From NCBI RefSeq assembly GCF_002204745.1, contig NZ_NIRR01000005.1, positions 1-64,000 on the forward strand: DNA of 64,000 bases, written 5' to 3'. Below are positions 49,695 through 58,485 of the stretch, piece by piece; the stretch's first letter is position 1; every line of letters starts with the position of its first letter. The stretch is from Hymenobacter amundsenii (lineage in GTDB: Bacteria > Bacteroidota > Bacteroidia > Cytophagales > Hymenobacteraceae). A model generated the notes under the pieces. It was not told where the DNA came from and ran no database searches. It saw only the letters and a program-made list of their open reading frames with translations. Both the position numbers and the translations under genes were made by a program.

Positions 49695-50212
49695 TTTGGG
49701 AAAGCAACAGAGGTGGAAGAGCAGGTAATAACTAACATATGAGAGCTAATATACTGATGATTAACTGCTTATAGCGTATTTCTATATATAGTAAATTTAG
49801 GACTAAAAAGGGTATGCGTTCTAATATACGGAAGTATGCAGTTTTGTTGTTCCAAAAAAGCTGCTTTGTTCCGAATTCCACTGAAAAACACTACGCTCAG
49901 ATGTAGCCAGAGCCGCCGGCGAATTATACGACGGTGATAGTTGGTTTTTTGACCAAGAGAATCTGTGTGGCTAATCTTGAGCCCAGCCCAACTGAAAGTG
50001 AACCGGATGCCCGGAGAAGCCGGGGCCGCCGTCATCGATGATATTGCTTGAACTATCGGCCAGCAGCCTGGATGTGGCCGCCTGGAACCCGGTAAGCGGG
50101 CCGCTGCGTTGGTGCTGCACGTGGCTATTTTGCCCATGATGCCACGTTGGCTGGACGAGAACTAGGTGTTTCAGCGTTGTTACGGACGGCCAAATAAAAA
50201 AGCTAGGGCTGA
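49695..50212. other. Gene-free interval upstream of the T9SS gene (518 bp)
   Basis: The first 170 bp are AT-rich (TATATATAG and similar) and likely hold the promoter of the secreted-protein gene. The rest is GC-richer with a weak minus-strand frame (49769-50137) that has no family-like residues; I do not call it. Confidence 0.45.
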
Positions 50213-50267
50213 GGCCGATACAAAAAGCCCGGTTGCCAATCTGGCAACCGGGCTTTTTGTATCGGCC
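50213..50267. terminator. Strong hairpin terminator of the lipoprotein gene
   Basis: A perfect 26-bp stem (50213-50238 with 50242-50267) closes a 3-base loop; AAAAA/TTTTT lie in the stem. It lies 9 bp past the minus-strand gene stop at 50276. Confidence 0.9.
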
Positions 50268-50275
50268 AACTCAAC

Positions 50276-51226
50276 CTATAAAGTGTTCAGTTCGGTGACC
50301 AGCGCGGCGGTGGTAATTTCCCGCATTGCTGGTGCGAAAGGAGTAGTTGCCTGCACCGTGCCATCCTGCCGGCCATAGTAGAGCTTGCCCTCGACGATGC
50401 GGATAACAACTACGCTCACGCGGGCTCCACGGGGCATGTTGCCGGACCGGAACGTGTTGGGAGCGGTGAAGTTACAGGCCGACACGGAGCCGTTGAAATC
50501 CCGAAATACGGCAAACACCGTGGTGTTCGTGGTCGGGTCGATGTTGGTACCGGGTACATTCACGACCACTGGTAGCGGATTGGGTGCGTTGTAGAACCGG
50601 TCGCAGTTGAACCAGCCGATGCCGCCGTTGTAAAGCAGGCTGCCGATAGTTAGGATGTTGCCCGTGGGCGTGGGGCTGAGGCCGGAGTTAAAATCAGGGT
50701 TCAGGTACCAATTAAAACAGGTGCCGCCGGCCAGCCCGGCCACGAATAAGCGCATCGAGTCGCGGCTGGCTAGGTTGGGTGGGTTCAGGGTCTGGAGCTG
50801 AATGGTAGCTCCGGCGGCCATTCGGACGAGCGAATCCTGCTCGGCCCGCAGAAACACTTCGCCCGCCGATTCGAGGGCTAGGTCGTAGGCCACCGTCGGC
50901 GTATTGCTGAGCACCATGTCGGCCCGGCTGTACACCTCGCGCAACGTAAGCTGAATGGGGGCTGTCAGGGCTTGTCCGTTTCGGACGAAGGCGTTGGCCG
51001 GAATCGTGACCACCGTGCCTTTTGTGCCGGTAAAGGTGTTGGCCCGGCCGGGCATATACGTAAACGTCTGGCGGGCCGCCCCGAGCTGCGTCTGCAGCTC
51101 GCGGATGGTAGCCGGCAGTTGGGGGCCGGGCGTGGTGCCATCTTCGCAGATAACCGTACCAGCATCAAACTGGCAAGCCGGCAGCAGGGGTAGTAACAGC
51201 AGGGAGGCGAGCAAAAACCGTTTCAT
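50276..51226 (-). CDS. Hypothetical lipoprotein (316 aa)
   Basis: A lipoprotein signal (MKRFLLASLLLLPLLPAC) precedes a beta-rich domain. VVTIPANAFVRNGQALTAPIQLTLREVYSRADMVLSNTPTVAYDLALESAGEVFLRAEQDS matches a widespread Bacteroidota surface-lipoprotein pattern (IPANAF, then a DMIL-N-x-T block, then L-x-S-x-GE). The remaining half (TCFNWYLNPDFNS, GWFNCDRFYN, VSVVVIRIVEGKLYYGRQDG) is not recognised. It is directly downstream of the anti-sigma/barrel gene by 40 bp, on the same strand, so they are probably one operon with the ECF sigma gene. Confidence 0.75.
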   Translation of the reverse strand: MKRFLLASLLLLPLLPACQFDAGTVICEDGTTPGPQLPATIRELQTQLGAARQTFTYMPGRANTFTGTKGTVVTIPANAFVRNGQALTAPIQLTLREVYSRADMVLSNTPTVAYDLALESAGEVFLRAEQDSLVRMAAGATIQLQTLNPPNLASRDSMRLFVAGLAGGTCFNWYLNPDFNSGLSPTPTGNILTIGSLLYNGGIGWFNCDRFYNAPNPLPVVVNVPGTNIDPTTNTTVFAVFRDFNGSVSACNFTAPNTFRSGNMPRGARVSVVVIRIVEGKLYYGRQDGTVQATTPFAPAMREITTAALVTELNTL

Positions 51227-51266
51227 AAGGCGAGTAAGGGTAGTGAAATGACAGCTTGATTGGCTA

Positions 51267-52793
51267 TTAGGGTTTGCGGGGAGCGAGGTCCCAGCGGTAG
51301 CCTACCTGCACGCCGAGTCCCCAGGGGTAGCGGGAGGTGCGGGGCGGAAGCGTAAGGGAGTTAAGAAACAGCTCGGCTTGCGGCCGGACGGTCAGCCACC
51401 TGCCGGGCGAGAGCTGGTAATCGGCAAACGCGCCAACGGTTAGGGTCAGATTCCGGCGCTGAAAAATGGAATCGGCCGAGCTGGGGCGCCAGCGCTGCTG
51501 CGCGCAGTTGCAAGCCGAGCCTGTCGTGACGCGCGCACTAATGAGCTGGGCCGCCACGGCGCCACCGAGCACGCCGTAACGCCAGCGGTGGTTGCCCCCA
51601 AGTGTTAGTTGGGCCTGTACCGGCAGGGTTACGAAGTTGTACACGTCGCGGAAATCAACCTGCCGGGTTTCTCCCGACGCCGTACTCTGGAGCGTGTAGC
51701 GCAACGAACCAGCATGCTGCGCGAAGCCCAGGCCCCCCGCGACCGTCAGCCGGGGCGAGAAGGCATAGGCCCCCAGCAGCTGTCCGCTGCCGCCCCAGGC
51801 GGGGCGCTCCAGCTTTTCGAGCTGCGTAGATGTGCCAGGTAGCCGCCGGTAAGTCAGGCTAGGGCCGCCGGTGAGCTGTACGCTCCAGTTGCGCCGTTGC
51901 GGCGAGGGCGGCGGCGGGAGTTGCGCCAACCCTTCCAGCTTAGGCGGGACTACCAGAAGCGGTGCCGGCCGCAACGCTAGCCGGGGCCGCCGGACCAGTA
52001 GCCCATTCGCGAATGAACCCACCGGGTCGGCTGGCGCCACCAATTCGGCGGCCCGGGTTCGAGGACTGGCCGAGCGGCTGCCGGGGCGGGTAGCTAGGTC
52101 GTTGCGGCCCGTGAGCCGATAGCGGGCTCGGCTATTAGTCGGGCTGCTGGCCACCAGCAAACCCAAGCGGCGGGCCGCGGCCGAAACGGATGGCACCCGT
52201 TCATTAGTAGTCCGATCAGACCCGGGGCGGAGGTGTGTGGTGCCTCCGGCTGGAGCGGACTGTTTGGTGGCCGAAGCTGGCTGATTGGCGACAGAACGCA
52301 TTTTACGGCGACTGGCCCGTACGCCGCGCCGGCCCTGGAGCAGCGCAGCCACCGTAGGGGAGGCTTGGTTAAGTAGCTGCACATCGGGCCCGGAGGCCGC
52401 TGGCGAAGGGGTTGAAGCGGTGGAGATATTAGAAGCAGCGGAACTAGTAACGGCCGCCGCCTTATCCCTCGGAACTGCTGCCCCGGGAGTGCCGGCTGAA
52501 CTGGCTTCTGGCTCTGCCGACCCACGCTGGGTGGGCAGAGAGCTCACCGCTAGAGGGCTGCGTTTCGCCGACTCACCCTGAAACAAGGGCCGCCAGTAGG
52601 CAGTGCTCACCGTGATGCCGACCAGCAGGGCTATTAGCGCGGCTACTGGTAAGAGCCGCCGCCACCACGGCGGCCGTTGGGGTGGCAACTGCTGCTGAAT
52701 GCCCGCCCACACCGATTCGGGCGGCGGACTGCCGTAGGGTTCCAGTTTGCGGCGCAGGTCCTGGTAAAATTGGTCAGAGTCTTTCTCAGTCAT
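51267..52793 (-). CDS. Anti-sigma-like membrane protein with C-terminal beta-barrel domain
   Basis: From ATG 52793 the protein is 508 residues. It begins with a short cytoplasmic part (DQFYQDLRRKLEPYGSPPPESVWAGIQQQLPPQRPPWW), one membrane helix (LLPVAALIALLVGITVSTAYW), a long Ser/Ala/Pro/Arg-rich linker (about residues 75-290), then an outer-membrane-type beta domain (NWSVQLTGGPSLTYRRLP...LGFAQHAGSLRYTL...VNFV, WGLGVQVGYRWDL). The VWAGIQQQL block is seen in many Bacteroidota proteins encoded beside ECF sigma factors. The start overlaps the sigma stop by 8 bases (ATGACTGA), so it is likely the sigma antagonist. An earlier start at 52925 would lie wholly within the sigma gene. Confidence 0.8.
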   Translation of the reverse strand: MTEKDSDQFYQDLRRKLEPYGSPPPESVWAGIQQQLPPQRPPWWRRLLPVAALIALLVGITVSTAYWRPLFQGESAKRSPLAVSSLPTQRGSAEPEASSAGTPGAAVPRDKAAAVTSSAASNISTASTPSPAASGPDVQLLNQASPTVAALLQGRRGVRASRRKMRSVANQPASATKQSAPAGGTTHLRPGSDRTTNERVPSVSAAARRLGLLVASSPTNSRARYRLTGRNDLATRPGSRSASPRTRAAELVAPADPVGSFANGLLVRRPRLALRPAPLLVVPPKLEGLAQLPPPPSPQRRNWSVQLTGGPSLTYRRLPGTSTQLEKLERPAWGGSGQLLGAYAFSPRLTVAGGLGFAQHAGSLRYTLQSTASGETRQVDFRDVYNFVTLPVQAQLTLGGNHRWRYGVLGGAVAAQLISARVTTGSACNCAQQRWRPSSADSIFQRRNLTLTVGAFADYQLSPGRWLTVRPQAELFLNSLTLPPRTSRYPWGLGVQVGYRWDLAPRKP

Positions 52794-53340
52794 GGCAGCG
52801 GGAGATGTGGGCCTGCTGGTGCAGGCGGGCTTCGAGCAGGCGGCGGGCCCGGGAAAGTTGCGACTTGCTGGTGCCCTCTGAAATACCCAGCAGCTCCCCG
52901 ATTTCGGCGTGCGAGTAGCCCTCAATAGCGTACAGGTTCAGTACGGCCCGGTAGCCCGGAGGCAGGGCGTTAATCTGGCCCACTAAGTCGTCGGCCGAGA
53001 GTTGGTCGAGGGGCGTGCCGCCGGGCGCCGGCACGTCGTGGGCTTCATCAATAGCCAGGGGCAGGCCTCGTTGCTGGTGCTGGTGCCAGAGGTTGAGCGA
53101 GGTAGTGACGGCAATACGCCGGGCCCAGGCCTCGAACGGCCCCTGGTTGCGAAACTGGTCGAGGCGGGTGAAAATCTTCACGAACGTGAGTTGCAAGGCG
53201 TCTTCGGCCTCCTCCCGCGACGGGCAGTAGCGCAGGCACACGCCCATCAGCTGGTAGCCCAGCCGCTCGTAGAGGGCCCGTTGGGCCGCCGGCCGGCCGC
53301 GGCGGCAGTCCGCTACCAGTGCTTCAATTGATTCGGCCAT
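52786..53340 (-). CDS. ECF RNA polymerase sigma factor (SigE/RpoE-like)
   Basis: The 184-residue protein has the sigma-70 region 2 (RALYERLGYQLMGVCLRYCPSREEAEDALQLTFVKIFTRLDQFRNQGPFEAWARRIAVTTSLNLW) and region 4 (INALPPGYRAVLNLYAIEGYSHAEIGELLGISEGTSKSQLSRARRLLEARLHQ), and no region 1 or 3. ECF sigmas drive envelope-stress regulons. The gene overlaps the downstream membrane protein, which may hold it inactive. The start ATG 53340 is normal for the family. Confidence 0.95.
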   Translation of the reverse strand: MAESIEALVADCRRGRPAAQRALYERLGYQLMGVCLRYCPSREEAEDALQLTFVKIFTRLDQFRNQGPFEAWARRIAVTTSLNLWHQHQQRGLPLAIDEAHDVPAPGGTPLDQLSADDLVGQINALPPGYRAVLNLYAIEGYSHAEIGELLGISEGTSKSQLSRARRLLEARLHQQAHISRCHD

Positions 53341-53549
53341 AGGCGTAGGAAGATAAGCGGATAGACACTTCGTGCGCTAACATTCTGCCCCCATGACCGA
53401 CGCGGCCCGGCGGCGGGTTGCGTCGGGAGGTAAGTATTTTTTCGGAGCCCGGTGGCGGGTAGGCTCTTCGGGCGAACAATAGCGCCCGAAACCGTAGTTT
53501 CGCCGGGCCGCTCCGGTTGCGGCCCAGGTTCTCCTTCTCTTGCTTCGTT

Positions 53550-54356
53550 ATGCTGCTACCGCTTTATCAGGTTGATGCCTTTACCGACCGGCCTTTCGCC
53601 GGCAACCCCGCCGCCGTCTGCCCCCTCGCCGAGTGGCTGCCGGCCGAAACCATGCAGGCCATTGCCGCCGAAAACAACCTTGCCGAAACCGCCTTCTTCG
53701 TGCCGCAAGCCGGTAGCGCAGGCGCGTACGAAATCCGCTGGTTTACGCCGGCCGTGGAGGTGGAGCTCTGCGGGCACGCAACCCTGGCCTCGGCCCACGT
53801 GCTCTACCACCACCTTAATTTCCAGGGTCCGGAAATCGTGTTTCACTCGAAAAGCGGCCCCTTGCGCGTGAGCCGGGCTGAACAGGGAATGCTCACCCTC
53901 GACTTTCCGGCCCGGCCCCCGCACCCCATCAGCCAGCACCCCACCGGCCTGCTCGACGGGCTGCGCGCCACGCCCCTGCACCTGCTGGCTGGCCCCGACC
54001 TCGTGTGCGTCTTCGGCTCCGAAGCCGATGTGCGCGCCCTGCAGCCCAACCAAACCCGGCTGGCGGAGGTCGAGTACCGGGGCGTTATTGCCACCGCCCC
54101 TGGCTCCGACGGCATCGATTTCGTGTCGCGCTTTTTCGGCCCCCGGGTGGGCGTGCCCGAAGACCCGGTGACCGGTTCGGCCCACACCACACTGGTGCCG
54201 TACTGGGCCGAGCGCCTGGGTAAAACCACCCTCCACGCCCGCCAGGTATCGGCCCGGGGCGGCGACCTGTGGTGCGAGTTGCGCGCCGACCGGGTGCTGA
54301 TGAGCGGCCACGCCGTGACGTATCTGAAAGGCGAAATTGAGTTGCGCGAAGGCTGA
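53550..54356 (+). CDS. PhzF-family isomerase/epimerase
   Basis: From ATG 53550 the protein is 268 residues with the diaminopimelate-epimerase-like twin fold: YQVDAFTDRPFAGNPAAVCPL at the start, the catalytic Glu in AENNLAETAFF, FTPAVEVELCGHATLASAHVL, FGPRVGVPEDPVTGSAHTTLVPYWAERLGKTTLHARQVSARGG and the end RVLMSGHAVTYLKGEI. PhzF proteins isomerise enol or keto acids in secondary or detoxifying metabolism; no phenazine genes are near. It is a single gene. Confidence 0.93.
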   Translation: MLLPLYQVDAFTDRPFAGNPAAVCPLAEWLPAETMQAIAAENNLAETAFFVPQAGSAGAYEIRWFTPAVEVELCGHATLASAHVLYHHLNFQGPEIVFHSKSGPLRVSRAEQGMLTLDFPARPPHPISQHPTGLLDGLRATPLHLLAGPDLVCVFGSEADVRALQPNQTRLAEVEYRGVIATAPGSDGIDFVSRFFGPRVGVPEDPVTGSAHTTLVPYWAERLGKTTLHARQVSARGGDLWCELRADRVLMSGHAVTYLKGEIELREG

Positions 54357-54473
54357 GGCAGACGAGGCTGGGCAGGCGGATAATGGGCCGCTGTCCCGCT
54401 TTGTGCTGGTCACTCGATAGACGGCCCCGTTTCCTTTTTATTATCCCTCTGCTACCTCGCTAAACCTGTCGTT

Positions 54474-55550
54474 ATGCGTTTGAATTTCTGCCGTTCCGTT
54501 CTGCTGCTCGGTCTCCACCTGCTCTCCGGCTCCTTGCAAGCCCAGCAAACTACCACGGCCGCCGACCTCATCAAGCAGGGGGTGGCCCTCTTCGACCAGG
54601 GCAAGCCCGACGAAGCGGTGCTGCGCTACAAGCAGGCCCTGCGGCAGGAGCCAGCCAACCATGTGGCCCGCTACGAGCTGGCCATGACCTACAACTCGCT
54701 GGGCCAGAATGAGGAAGCCGTAAGCCTGTGCCGGCAGTTGGCTAAAGACGACCCAAACCCCGGCCCCAGCCTCTACGACACCTGGGGCAACGCCCTCGAT
54801 GGCCTTCACAAGAGCAAGGAAGCCGTGAAAGCCTACCAGCAGGGCCTGCGCCGTTACCCCAACGAAGGCTCGCTGTACTACAACCTGGGCATAACTCAGG
54901 CCGCGAGCCTGGGGCAGTTAGACGAGTCGCTGGCGAGTATGCAACAGGCCGTGCGCTGTCGGCCCACCCACCTCAACTCGCTTAATTCGCTGATGCAGCT
55001 CACCCTGGAGCAGGGCAACCGCGTGCCGGCCCTGCTCGCAATGCTGCGCCAGCTGCAACTGGAGCCCACCGGCGAGCGGGCCGCCGCCACCCTCGCCCGC
55101 CTCGATAAGCTGGTGGGCCAGGGCGTAGCGCAGACCGGCGAACAGGCCGTGACTATCAGCGTAGCGGCAGAAACTATGAAGGGCGCCGGCAAAAAAGGCG
55201 GCCCCGACAATTTCGCCAGCGCTGACCTGCTACTGAGCATGAGCGGGGCCCTGGACTTCGACGAAGCGAACAAGGATAAAACGCCCACCGAGCAGCTCAT
55301 CCGCAAGCTCGAATCTCTGGTTGGCGTGCTAGATGAGCAGCGCCCCGCACAGCAGCAGGGATTTGCCTGGCAGTACTTCGTGCCGTATTTCGTGGAGCTG
55401 AAGAAGCAGGGCTACCTGCCCGCGCTGGCCTATTCGGTGCAGGAATCCCGCGCTGCCGCCACGCCTGAGGTGCAGCAGTGGCTGGCGGCCCATACGGCCA
55501 CGCTGGCCGAGTTCCAGGAGTGGTCGGATGCTTACGCCTGGCCGAAGTAG
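54474..55550 (+). CDS. Tetratricopeptide-repeat exported protein
   Basis: The 358-residue protein has a signal peptide (MRLNFCRSVLLLGLHLLSGS, LQAQQ) and about four TPR units (ADLIKQGVALFDQGKPDEAVLRYKQALRQEPANHVARYELAMTYNSLGQNEEAVSLCRQLAKDDPNPGPSLYDTWGNALDGLHKSKEAVKAYQQGL...), then a second helical part (ADLLLSMSGALDFDEANKDKTPTEQLIRKLESLVGVLDEQRPAQQQGFAWQYFVPYFVELKKQGYLPALAY). TPR arrays mediate protein binding in the periplasm; the partner is unknown. Confidence 0.88.
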   Translation: MRLNFCRSVLLLGLHLLSGSLQAQQTTTAADLIKQGVALFDQGKPDEAVLRYKQALRQEPANHVARYELAMTYNSLGQNEEAVSLCRQLAKDDPNPGPSLYDTWGNALDGLHKSKEAVKAYQQGLRRYPNEGSLYYNLGITQAASLGQLDESLASMQQAVRCRPTHLNSLNSLMQLTLEQGNRVPALLAMLRQLQLEPTGERAAATLARLDKLVGQGVAQTGEQAVTISVAAETMKGAGKKGGPDNFASADLLLSMSGALDFDEANKDKTPTEQLIRKLESLVGVLDEQRPAQQQGFAWQYFVPYFVELKKQGYLPALAYSVQESRAAATPEVQQWLAAHTATLAEFQEWSDAYAWPK

Positions 55551-55571
55551 TTGCGGGGCTACCCCCGCAAC
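55550..55571. terminator. Hairpin between convergent TPR and KTSC genes
   Basis: A perfect 9-bp stem GTTGCGGGG (55550-55558) and CCCCGCAAC (55563-55571) with a 4-base loop lies across the ends of the two convergent genes and overlaps the 3' end of the KTSC gene. Confidence 0.55.
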
Positions 55572-55777
55572 TGCTCACGCCCGAAACCGCCGCGCTCTAT
55601 AACCTGCTCCACAAACAGCGCCTTGCCCGGCACCCGCAGTAACGCCTGATGCAGTTCCTCCGACACGCCGGTATAGCGCACCAGCCCCCCGTGGCGGTAT
55701 TCGATTTCTAGCGTTAGCGTGGCCGGGTCGTAGCCCACGGCTTTGAGGGAAGTAGAACGGATAGGGCGGCGTTGCAT
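55559..55777 (-). CDS. KTSC domain protein
   Basis: The 72-residue protein carries the KTSC fold (STSLKAVGYDPATLTLEIEYRHGGLVRYTGVSEELHQALLRVPGKALFVEQVIERGG): V-G-Y-D-P, L-E-I-x-Y, the Y-x-x-V motif and a final helix. KTSC domains are found at the C-terminus of lysyl-tRNA synthetases or alone, and their role is not clear. Its only neighbour is the convergent TPR gene. Confidence 0.88.
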   Translation of the reverse strand: MQRRPIRSTSLKAVGYDPATLTLEIEYRHGGLVRYTGVSEELHQALLRVPGKALFVEQVIERGGFGREQLRG

Positions 55778-55850
55778 AGATGGAGAATAGTATAAAAAAT
55801 GAAACGAACATAAAGCAGGTCGCTAAATTCACCTTTTCCCCCGTCTATCT

Positions 55851-56426
55851 ATGTATAGGGACATACTATCGGGAGGCTTCGGCTTACTTATGCTATTTGC
55901 TGGTTGCCGAAATGATGATACGTTGCCACAAAAAGAGCAGCGGTTGGTTTACGATTATCGGATTGATGTGGAGGAAACGGCCATGTCGATGCCGCAGAGA
56001 ATACTAAGCGTTCAAACCGGCAGGTCTATCTCGGCATTCTATAATTATAGAGCATCAGCTTACCTTTTTATCTATTCGAGAATTTATCCGGTAGAACCAC
56101 AAAAAGCGGACTCCTTTCGGCGCATACGCCGCGTACCTCAAGACACGCTGACTATCGTTTTAACCCGTCCTCAAACTGATACCATTTACACCTTAACCCA
56201 ACGGATATTCATGCTTCCACAACAGGCGGCGTTACGTGATAGTATACATCCGCCGGTCTATGCCCAGCTACACGACACAGATCCTTATCTCGTTGTTAGA
56301 CTACGTCCCAACGCGTATCGTGGTCCTGCTTATCAGTGTACGAGCTATGAGGAAGAGAGTGGCGCTAGCTATAATTTGCATAATTATCTACTGACGCTAC
56401 AGCGGCGGCATCTAAAACTCAAGTAA
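55851..56426 (+). CDS. Hypothetical lipoprotein-like protein (191 aa)
   Basis: The N-terminus MYRDILSGGFGLLMLFAGC looks like a lipoprotein signal. The mature region (LVYDYRIDVEETAMSMPQRIL, YNYRASAYLFIYSRIYPVEPQKADSFRRIRRVP, DTIYTLTQRIFMLPQQAALRDSI, GASYNLHNYLLTLQRRHLKLK) has no recognised domain. It is more AT-rich than its neighbours, which may mean recent acquisition or low expression. It lies downstream of a KTSC gene on the opposite strand. Confidence 0.65.
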   Translation: MYRDILSGGFGLLMLFAGCRNDDTLPQKEQRLVYDYRIDVEETAMSMPQRILSVQTGRSISAFYNYRASAYLFIYSRIYPVEPQKADSFRRIRRVPQDTLTIVLTRPQTDTIYTLTQRIFMLPQQAALRDSIHPPVYAQLHDTDPYLVVRLRPNAYRGPAYQCTSYEEESGASYNLHNYLLTLQRRHLKLK

Positions 56427-56464
56427 AGTTGCTGTTTAGTTATCAAGTACCTTAAAATACACCT

Positions 56465-57100
56465 TTACACCGCTGGCTTCTTTTTGGCGGCCACCTTCTT
56501 GCCGGCTACCGGGGAAGCGAGTTTGCCGGGGTTGTCGGCCAGGAATTTGCCCCAGCTTTTGCCGCCGGCCTTCACGTTGTTGCCCTTCTGGTAGTGGTGG
56601 CAGAGGGCTACACCCAGCGCATCGGTGGCGTCGAGGAACTTGCTGGCTTCCGCAATGGGGGGCAGCGTGAGGGTCTGGCGCAGCATGTGGGCCACTTGCT
56701 CCTTGGTGGCGCTGCCCGAGCCCGTGACGGCCTGTTTTACCTTGGTGGGCGCGTACTCCACGTACGGAATCTGGCGGGAGAGGCAGGCGGCAATGGCCAT
56801 GCCCTGGGCCCGGCCCAGCTTGAGCATGCTCTGCACGTTCACGCCGAAAAACGGCGCTTCAATGGCTAGCTCGTCGGGCAGGTACTCGTCAATCAGCTCC
56901 AGCATCCGCTCGAAAATGCGCTTGAGCTTAAGGGCGTGGTTGGTGCCCAGCTTCTGCATGTCGATAACGTCGTAGCAGAGCACCGTCACCTTCTGGCCCC
57001 GCACCTCAATCACGGCGTAGCCCATAACGGACGTGCCGGGGTCGACGCCCATAATTACTTTGGGCAGCAGTTCGGAGGAAGAGGCGAGGGGAAGAATCAT
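56465..57100 (-). CDS. ruvC: Crossover-junction endodeoxyribonuclease RuvC
   Basis: RuvC resolves Holliday junctions with RuvA and RuvB. The acidic active-site residues are Asp20 (VIMGVDPGTSVMGYA), Glu81 (ELAIEAPFFGVN), and Asp157/Asp160 near LDATDALGVALCHH; the positively charged tail (KKVAAKKKPAV) follows the fold. The 211-residue length is slightly above E. coli RuvC because of the tail. A second in-frame ATG (residue 17) sits just before the first strand. The gene is divergent from the next membrane protein across a 196-bp intergenic region with a long inverted repeat. Confidence 0.95.
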   Translation of the reverse strand: MILPLASSSELLPKVIMGVDPGTSVMGYAVIEVRGQKVTVLCYDVIDMQKLGTNHALKLKRIFERMLELIDEYLPDELAIEAPFFGVNVQSMLKLGRAQGMAIAACLSRQIPYVEYAPTKVKQAVTGSGSATKEQVAHMLRQTLTLPPIAEASKFLDATDALGVALCHHYQKGNNVKAGGKSWGKFLADNPGKLASPVAGKKVAAKKKPAV

Positions 57101-57122
57101 ATTTTTGAGCTGTCAGCTGTCA

Positions 57123-57282
57123 GCTGAAAGCTAGTAGCTGTTAGCTTTTTCGTTGGCTGTTGGGCCAGTTAGCTAATTTGATAAGTGATGAAAGCCTGTA
57201 TTTGGAACCAGGGGCTTATCAAAGCTAGCATTTTACGCAGTAGCTTCGCCTGAAAAAAGGCTAACAGCTACTAGCTTTCAGC
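57123..57282. repeat. Inverted repeat in the ruvC upstream region
   Basis: A 23-base sequence at 57123-57145 (GCTGAAAGCTAGTAGCTGTTAGC without interruption, its two ends being GCTGAAAGCT and GCTGTTAGC) pairs exactly with 57260-57282; 114 bases lie between. Each arm is rich in AGCT and imperfectly self-complementary. It fills much of the gap between divergent ruvC and the membrane-protein gene, so it may be a small non-coding element or a promoter-region structure. Confidence 0.7.
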
Positions 57283-57295
57283 CAACAGCTCCACT

Positions 57296-58336
57296 ATGTT
57301 ATCACCCCAAAGCTACGTCCAAACCCCCGAACCGCGCCCGGCCCCGGCGCGGCGGCGCGGCTGGGTAATAGCGGGCAAGTTGGGCATCACGCTGCTCACG
57401 CTGGGCCTGCTCTGGCACTCGGTGGTCGATAATGAAGCTACGGCGGCCGCGTGGCGGGGGCTGCTAGCCCGCAGCCTCGGCGGCCAGGGGCGCGGGCCAG
57501 TGCTGCTGGCCCTGCTGCTGATGCCCGTCAACTGGGGCCTGGAGGCCTGGAAGTGGTGGCGGCTGGCCCGGCACCTGGAGCCTGTTTCATTCCGGCGCAG
57601 CTTTCGGGCGGTGCTGGTGGGTCTCACCCTGGGGTTCGTAACGCCCAACCGGGTAGGCGACTACGCCGGCCGCATCATGGAGCTCAAAAGTCGCCGGCTC
57701 GATGCGCTGGGAGCCGTTTTTCTGGGGCGCTACTGCCAGCTAGTGGCCACAGTGGCGGCCGGTACGCTGGGGCTGCTCTACTTTCTGGTGCGCTTTTACC
57801 TGCCCGGCTACCCGGCCGCCCAGCTCGGGCTGGTGGTGCTCACGCTGGTCATCAACCTGTTAGTGTTGCTGCCGCTCTACTACTCCGAACTGCTGGTGGC
57901 GGCCGTGCAGGCCGTGAAACCGTTGCGCCGGTTTGCGCGCTACCTGGCCGTAATGCCCACCTACCCAGCCCGGCTGCTCACGCATGTGCTGCTGATTTCG
58001 GGCCTGCGCTACCTGGTGTTCGGGGCGCAGTTCGGGTTGCTGCTGCTGGCCTACGGGGTGCGCGCGCCGCTGGGGCCGGCGGCGGCGGCCGTGGCGGGCA
58101 CGTTCCTGCTCAAGTCGCTGGTGCCCTCGCTCAATGCCCTGGCCGATGTGGGCGTGCGGGAGCTGTCGGCCACCCATCTGTTCGGGCTGCTGGGCCAGCC
58201 GGTGCTGCCGGTACTCAGCGCCAGCCTGAGTTTGTGGGTACTTAATATCGCCGTGCCCAGCGCCCTGGGCCTCATATTCGTGCTGCGCTTGAAAGTGCTG
58301 CGCCGCAAAAAGCCGGCAGCGGCCCCCGCCGCATGA
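57296..58336 (+). CDS. Integral membrane protein of the lysylphosphatidylglycerol-synthase-TM (UPF0104) family
   Basis: The 346-residue protein has about 8 membrane helices. The family features are MPVNWGLEAWKWWRLARHLEP (W-x-L-E-x-x-K-W), LVGLTLGFVTPNRVGDYAGRIMELKSRRLDALGAVFLGRY (the T-P-x-R-x-G-x-x-x-R loop) and LRYLVFGAQFGLLLLAYGV. It probably moves lipid-linked intermediates. The stop (TGA 58334) overlaps the start of the following glycosyltransferase by 4 bases (ATGA at 58333), so both are one operon. Confidence 0.88.
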   Translation: MLSPQSYVQTPEPRPAPARRRGWVIAGKLGITLLTLGLLWHSVVDNEATAAAWRGLLARSLGGQGRGPVLLALLLMPVNWGLEAWKWWRLARHLEPVSFRRSFRAVLVGLTLGFVTPNRVGDYAGRIMELKSRRLDALGAVFLGRYCQLVATVAAGTLGLLYFLVRFYLPGYPAAQLGLVVLTLVINLLVLLPLYYSELLVAAVQAVKPLRRFARYLAVMPTYPARLLTHVLLISGLRYLVFGAQFGLLLLAYGVRAPLGPAAAAVAGTFLLKSLVPSLNALADVGVRELSATHLFGLLGQPVLPVLSASLSLWVLNIAVPSALGLIFVLRLKVLRRKKPAAAPAA

Positions 58337-58485
58337 GGGCCGCCGCCTGGCTCAGCACTGCGGCGTTGCTGGTGCCCGCCGCGCTGTATCTGGGCCAGAT
58401 GGGGCGCTTCCGACGGGCGTGGCAGGCGCTTACCCCACCCCCTTCCCCTCCCCTCCGGGAGAGGGGTGCGTTCACGAATCTTTGA
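58333..58485 (+). pseudogene. Cut-off N-terminal segment of the glycosyltransferase gene
   Basis: Frame from ATG 58333: MRAAAWLSTAALLVPAALYL, GQMGRFRRAWQALTPPPSPP, then LRERGAFTNL and a stop at 58483. Residues 1-33 are a membrane helix plus short cytoplasmic stem of the type that precedes this glycosyltransferase family. After Ala-Leu-Thr the reading frame runs into a palindromic element and stops. The catalytic domain lies in another frame behind it. Confidence 0.75.

Noticed and set aside
49769..50137. Minus-strand 122-codon frame
   Set aside because: No ribosome-binding context or family signal, and it ends in the AT-rich promoter region of the secreted-protein gene.
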